Of a stretch of DNA of 64,000 nucleotides, positions 62,888 through 64,000 are shown piece after piece. A program made the translations under genes and the position numbers. Source of the stretch: CAZVYJ01 sp964631565 (GTDB lineage Bacteria > Planctomycetota > Phycisphaerae > SM23-33); the NCBI GenBank assembly GCA_964631565.1, contig CAZVYJ010000006.1, positions 22,662 through 86,661 of the forward strand. The letters run 5' to 3'. How positions within the stretch are numbered: the first letter of the stretch is position 1; every line of letters starts with the position of its first letter. The notes under the pieces are model-generated. The model was not told where the DNA came from. It did not search any database and saw only the letters and a program-made list of their open reading frames with translations.

Positions 62888-63349
62888 CTACGTCTTGACG
62901 GCAATGCGTTTGGGCTTGGCCTGCTCCGTCTTGGGCATGGTGACGGTCAGAACGCCATCGCGGTATTGCGCCTCGATCTTGTCCGCCTCCACAGTGGTTG
63001 GAAGCGTGATGTCCCGGCGGAATGAACCGCTGCGGCGCTCGCAGTAGTAGTAGTTGTCACCGTCTTTCTCTTCCCGGACATCTTTACGCTCGCCGGTGAT
63101 GGTCAACGTGTTGCCCTGAACCGAGATGTCGATGTCCTGAGCCTTCATGCCTGGCACATCGACCTTGACGACAACGGAATCATCCTTGTCCGCCACGTCC
63201 AGACTCGGCCACCACCCCGTCGACCGCATGCTTTCCCAGGGCCAGTCGGAGTTGAAGAATCGACCGAAGAGATCGTTCATCTCATCCTGGAGACGAACGA
63301 TGGGGCTTGTTGCAGCTTCACCTTTCTTACGCCTAACAATATCAAGCAT
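62888..63349 (-). CDS. Small heat-shock protein Hsp20
   Basis: 153 aa. N-terminal helical segment with RLQDEMNDLFGRFF, then the alpha-crystallin domain at about residues 45-140 (PSLDVADKDDSVVVKVDVPG, LTITGERK, SFRRDITLPTTVEADKI, and GVLTVTMPK). Acts as an ATP-independent chaperone holding unfolding proteins in the cytosol. The upstream DNA carries a sigma-54-type promoter. Confidence 0.95.
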   Translation of the reverse strand: MLDIVRRKKGEAATSPIVRLQDEMNDLFGRFFNSDWPWESMRSTGWWPSLDVADKDDSVVVKVDVPGMKAQDIDISVQGNTLTITGERKDVREEKDGDNYYYCERRSGSFRRDITLPTTVEADKIEAQYRDGVLTVTMPKTEQAKPKRIAVKT

Positions 63350-63599
63350 GGTTTTTGCTCCTTTCTAGCTCTTAGGCCGTCAGATCCAAAAAGGTAACAA
63401 TCGCCATTTTACAGCTTCAACTGCGTCGCTGATCAGCAACATTAGATCTCGCTGCAATAGGCGTGCCAAACAGTTCGACAGGCTGTCTGTATTCTCTAAA
63501 ATACTGCCGTGTAATAAGGTACAAGATGTTATGGAGCAGGAGAAATGTTGAAGGCGTTTCCCGAAAGGCTGCTATTTTGGCAAACCTGTAGGGGGTAAA
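63350..63599. other. Non-coding leader region of hsp20
   Basis: Apart from the sigma-54 site I see no gene; the sequence is not GC-rich like neighbouring coding DNA. A GGAGCAGGAG run near 63535 has no open frame of note behind it. Confidence 0.4.
63452..63468 (-). promoter_or_regulatory. Sigma-54 (-24/-12) promoter for hsp20
   Basis: On the minus strand TGGCAC (63463-63468), a 5-nt spacer, and TTGCAG (63452-63457) match the consensus TGGCACG-N4-TTGCW. The start would be near 63442, giving a leader of about 93 nt before hsp20. An enhancer-binding activator would be needed. Confidence 0.6.
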
Positions 63600-63755
63600 G
63601 GGGACAGTGGGACTGTTGAAAAACCATGTAGCCCAGCCGCCCTCGGCAGAGAAGATGAAGTTTTGTTCCGAAAATCACACCAAAGGGCGGTGTGCCACAT
63701 GATTTTGTGATATTTTGTGATTAAAAATAGGTTTTTCAACAGCCCCACTGTCCCC
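63600..63755. repeat. MITE-like element with 26-bp terminal inverted repeats
   Basis: Left arm 63600-63625 and right arm 63730-63755 are inverted copies differing at one position (G at the end, GGGGACAGTGGG...). The 104-nt interior has no coding capacity. No clear target duplication is visible. Confidence 0.65.
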
Positions 63756-63979
63756 TATTTCGCCCCGGAGGCGAAGCGTAGCGTAGCCGGAACATCCGCA
63801 ACATGCGCGACGCAGGACCGTCCCGCATCGCCAACCACCCCGGCAACGGCCAGGGCAACTGTTTCAATTCTATCTCGTCTGGCCGGCACGGCAAGGAAGC
63901 AAGCCGTGGGATAATCGGCGTCAATTTCACAAAGCCCCCTGACGGGCAGGCCATACGGGGCGGAAGGCATCTTGGGGTG

Positions 63980-63997
63980 TGCCACGGGATGCTTGCA
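63980..63997. repeat. 18-mer shared with the 34374 element
   Basis: TGCCACGGGATGCTTGCA differs by one base from 34374-34391. It sits at the window edge, so the full element is cut. From 63756 to 63979 I see no gene with a convincing start or family match. Confidence 0.5.
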
Positions 63998-64000
63998 TCC

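Noticed and set aside
63755..63985. 76-codon minus-strand frame at the right end
   Set aside because: Starts near the window edge and ends in the inverted repeat; no ribosome site or family match, so not called.

Overview
The window looks like chromosomal DNA of an anaerobic or facultatively anaerobic planctomycete, most probably a Phycisphaerae/Sedimentisphaerales-type lineage. This is an inference. It rests on PEP-CTERM surface proteins, a chlamydial Hc1-type histone-like protein, a Tad pilus locus with FHA and Ser/Thr-kinase proteins, a group 3b [NiFe] hydrogenase, and a lipid-A-type LAB_N protein beside an AsmA-like giant protein. No rRNA, tRNA, CRISPR array or intact transposase was recognised.

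Layout. Positions 1-8525 (minus strand) hold a BatA-like VWA protein, an Hc1-like protein, FabZ, an orphan UvrC-like protein, a 1190-aa AsmA-like protein and a truncated methylthioadenosine phosphorylase. Positions 9221-20291 are the most unusual part. Five tandem, co-oriented cassettes each consist of an inverted repeat, a GntR/LacI-type hybrid regulator, a PEP-CTERM exported protein, a small conserved hairpin with a GAGGAACC core, and a rho-independent terminator. The five exported proteins have unrelated bodies (unknown beta-rich, DUF642-like, unknown, LamG-like, Kelch-like) but nearly the same sorting tail. Positions 20695-23301 encode TopA. Positions 23348-34246 (minus) form one hydrogenase block, hypF-hypC-hypD-hypE, then a CheY-like receiver, a membrane histidine kinase, and hydB-hydG-hydD-hydA. 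Positions 34592-38294 (plus) carry a double-domain NDK-like protein, an MBL-fold hydrolase and an FHA-GAF histidine kinase. Then come GyrA (with Gln and Pro at the Ser83/Asp87 quinolone positions), a GT2 glycosyltransferase, a YdjC/HpnK-like deacetylase, a LAB_N protein and GluQRS.

Positions 45178-59900 (minus) are a 14-gene Tad/Flp pilus locus. It has two CpaF ATPases (one with an N-terminal FHA domain), TadB, TadC, CpaB, two TadE-like proteins, a TadG-like protein, a prepilin peptidase, two Flp-type pilins, a membrane Ser/Thr kinase with TPRs and a membrane FHA protein. Secretin and TadZ/CpaE genes are not in it. Positions 60133-61539 encode a beta-CASP MBL nuclease.

The right end (61696-64000) carries two tiny stand-alone CBM48 proteins, a possible 34-aa membrane peptide and Hsp20 behind an exact sigma-54 promoter match. 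After these come a MITE-like element with 26-bp inverted ends and a short repeat shared with the hypF-ndk intergenic element. How the genes may work together: the cassettes suggest a set of separately sensed, separately switched surface proteins. The kinase, FHA-ATPase and FHA-membrane proteins suggest phospho-threonine control of the pilus. The receiver/kinase pair suggests signal control of the hydrogenase. All three are inferences.
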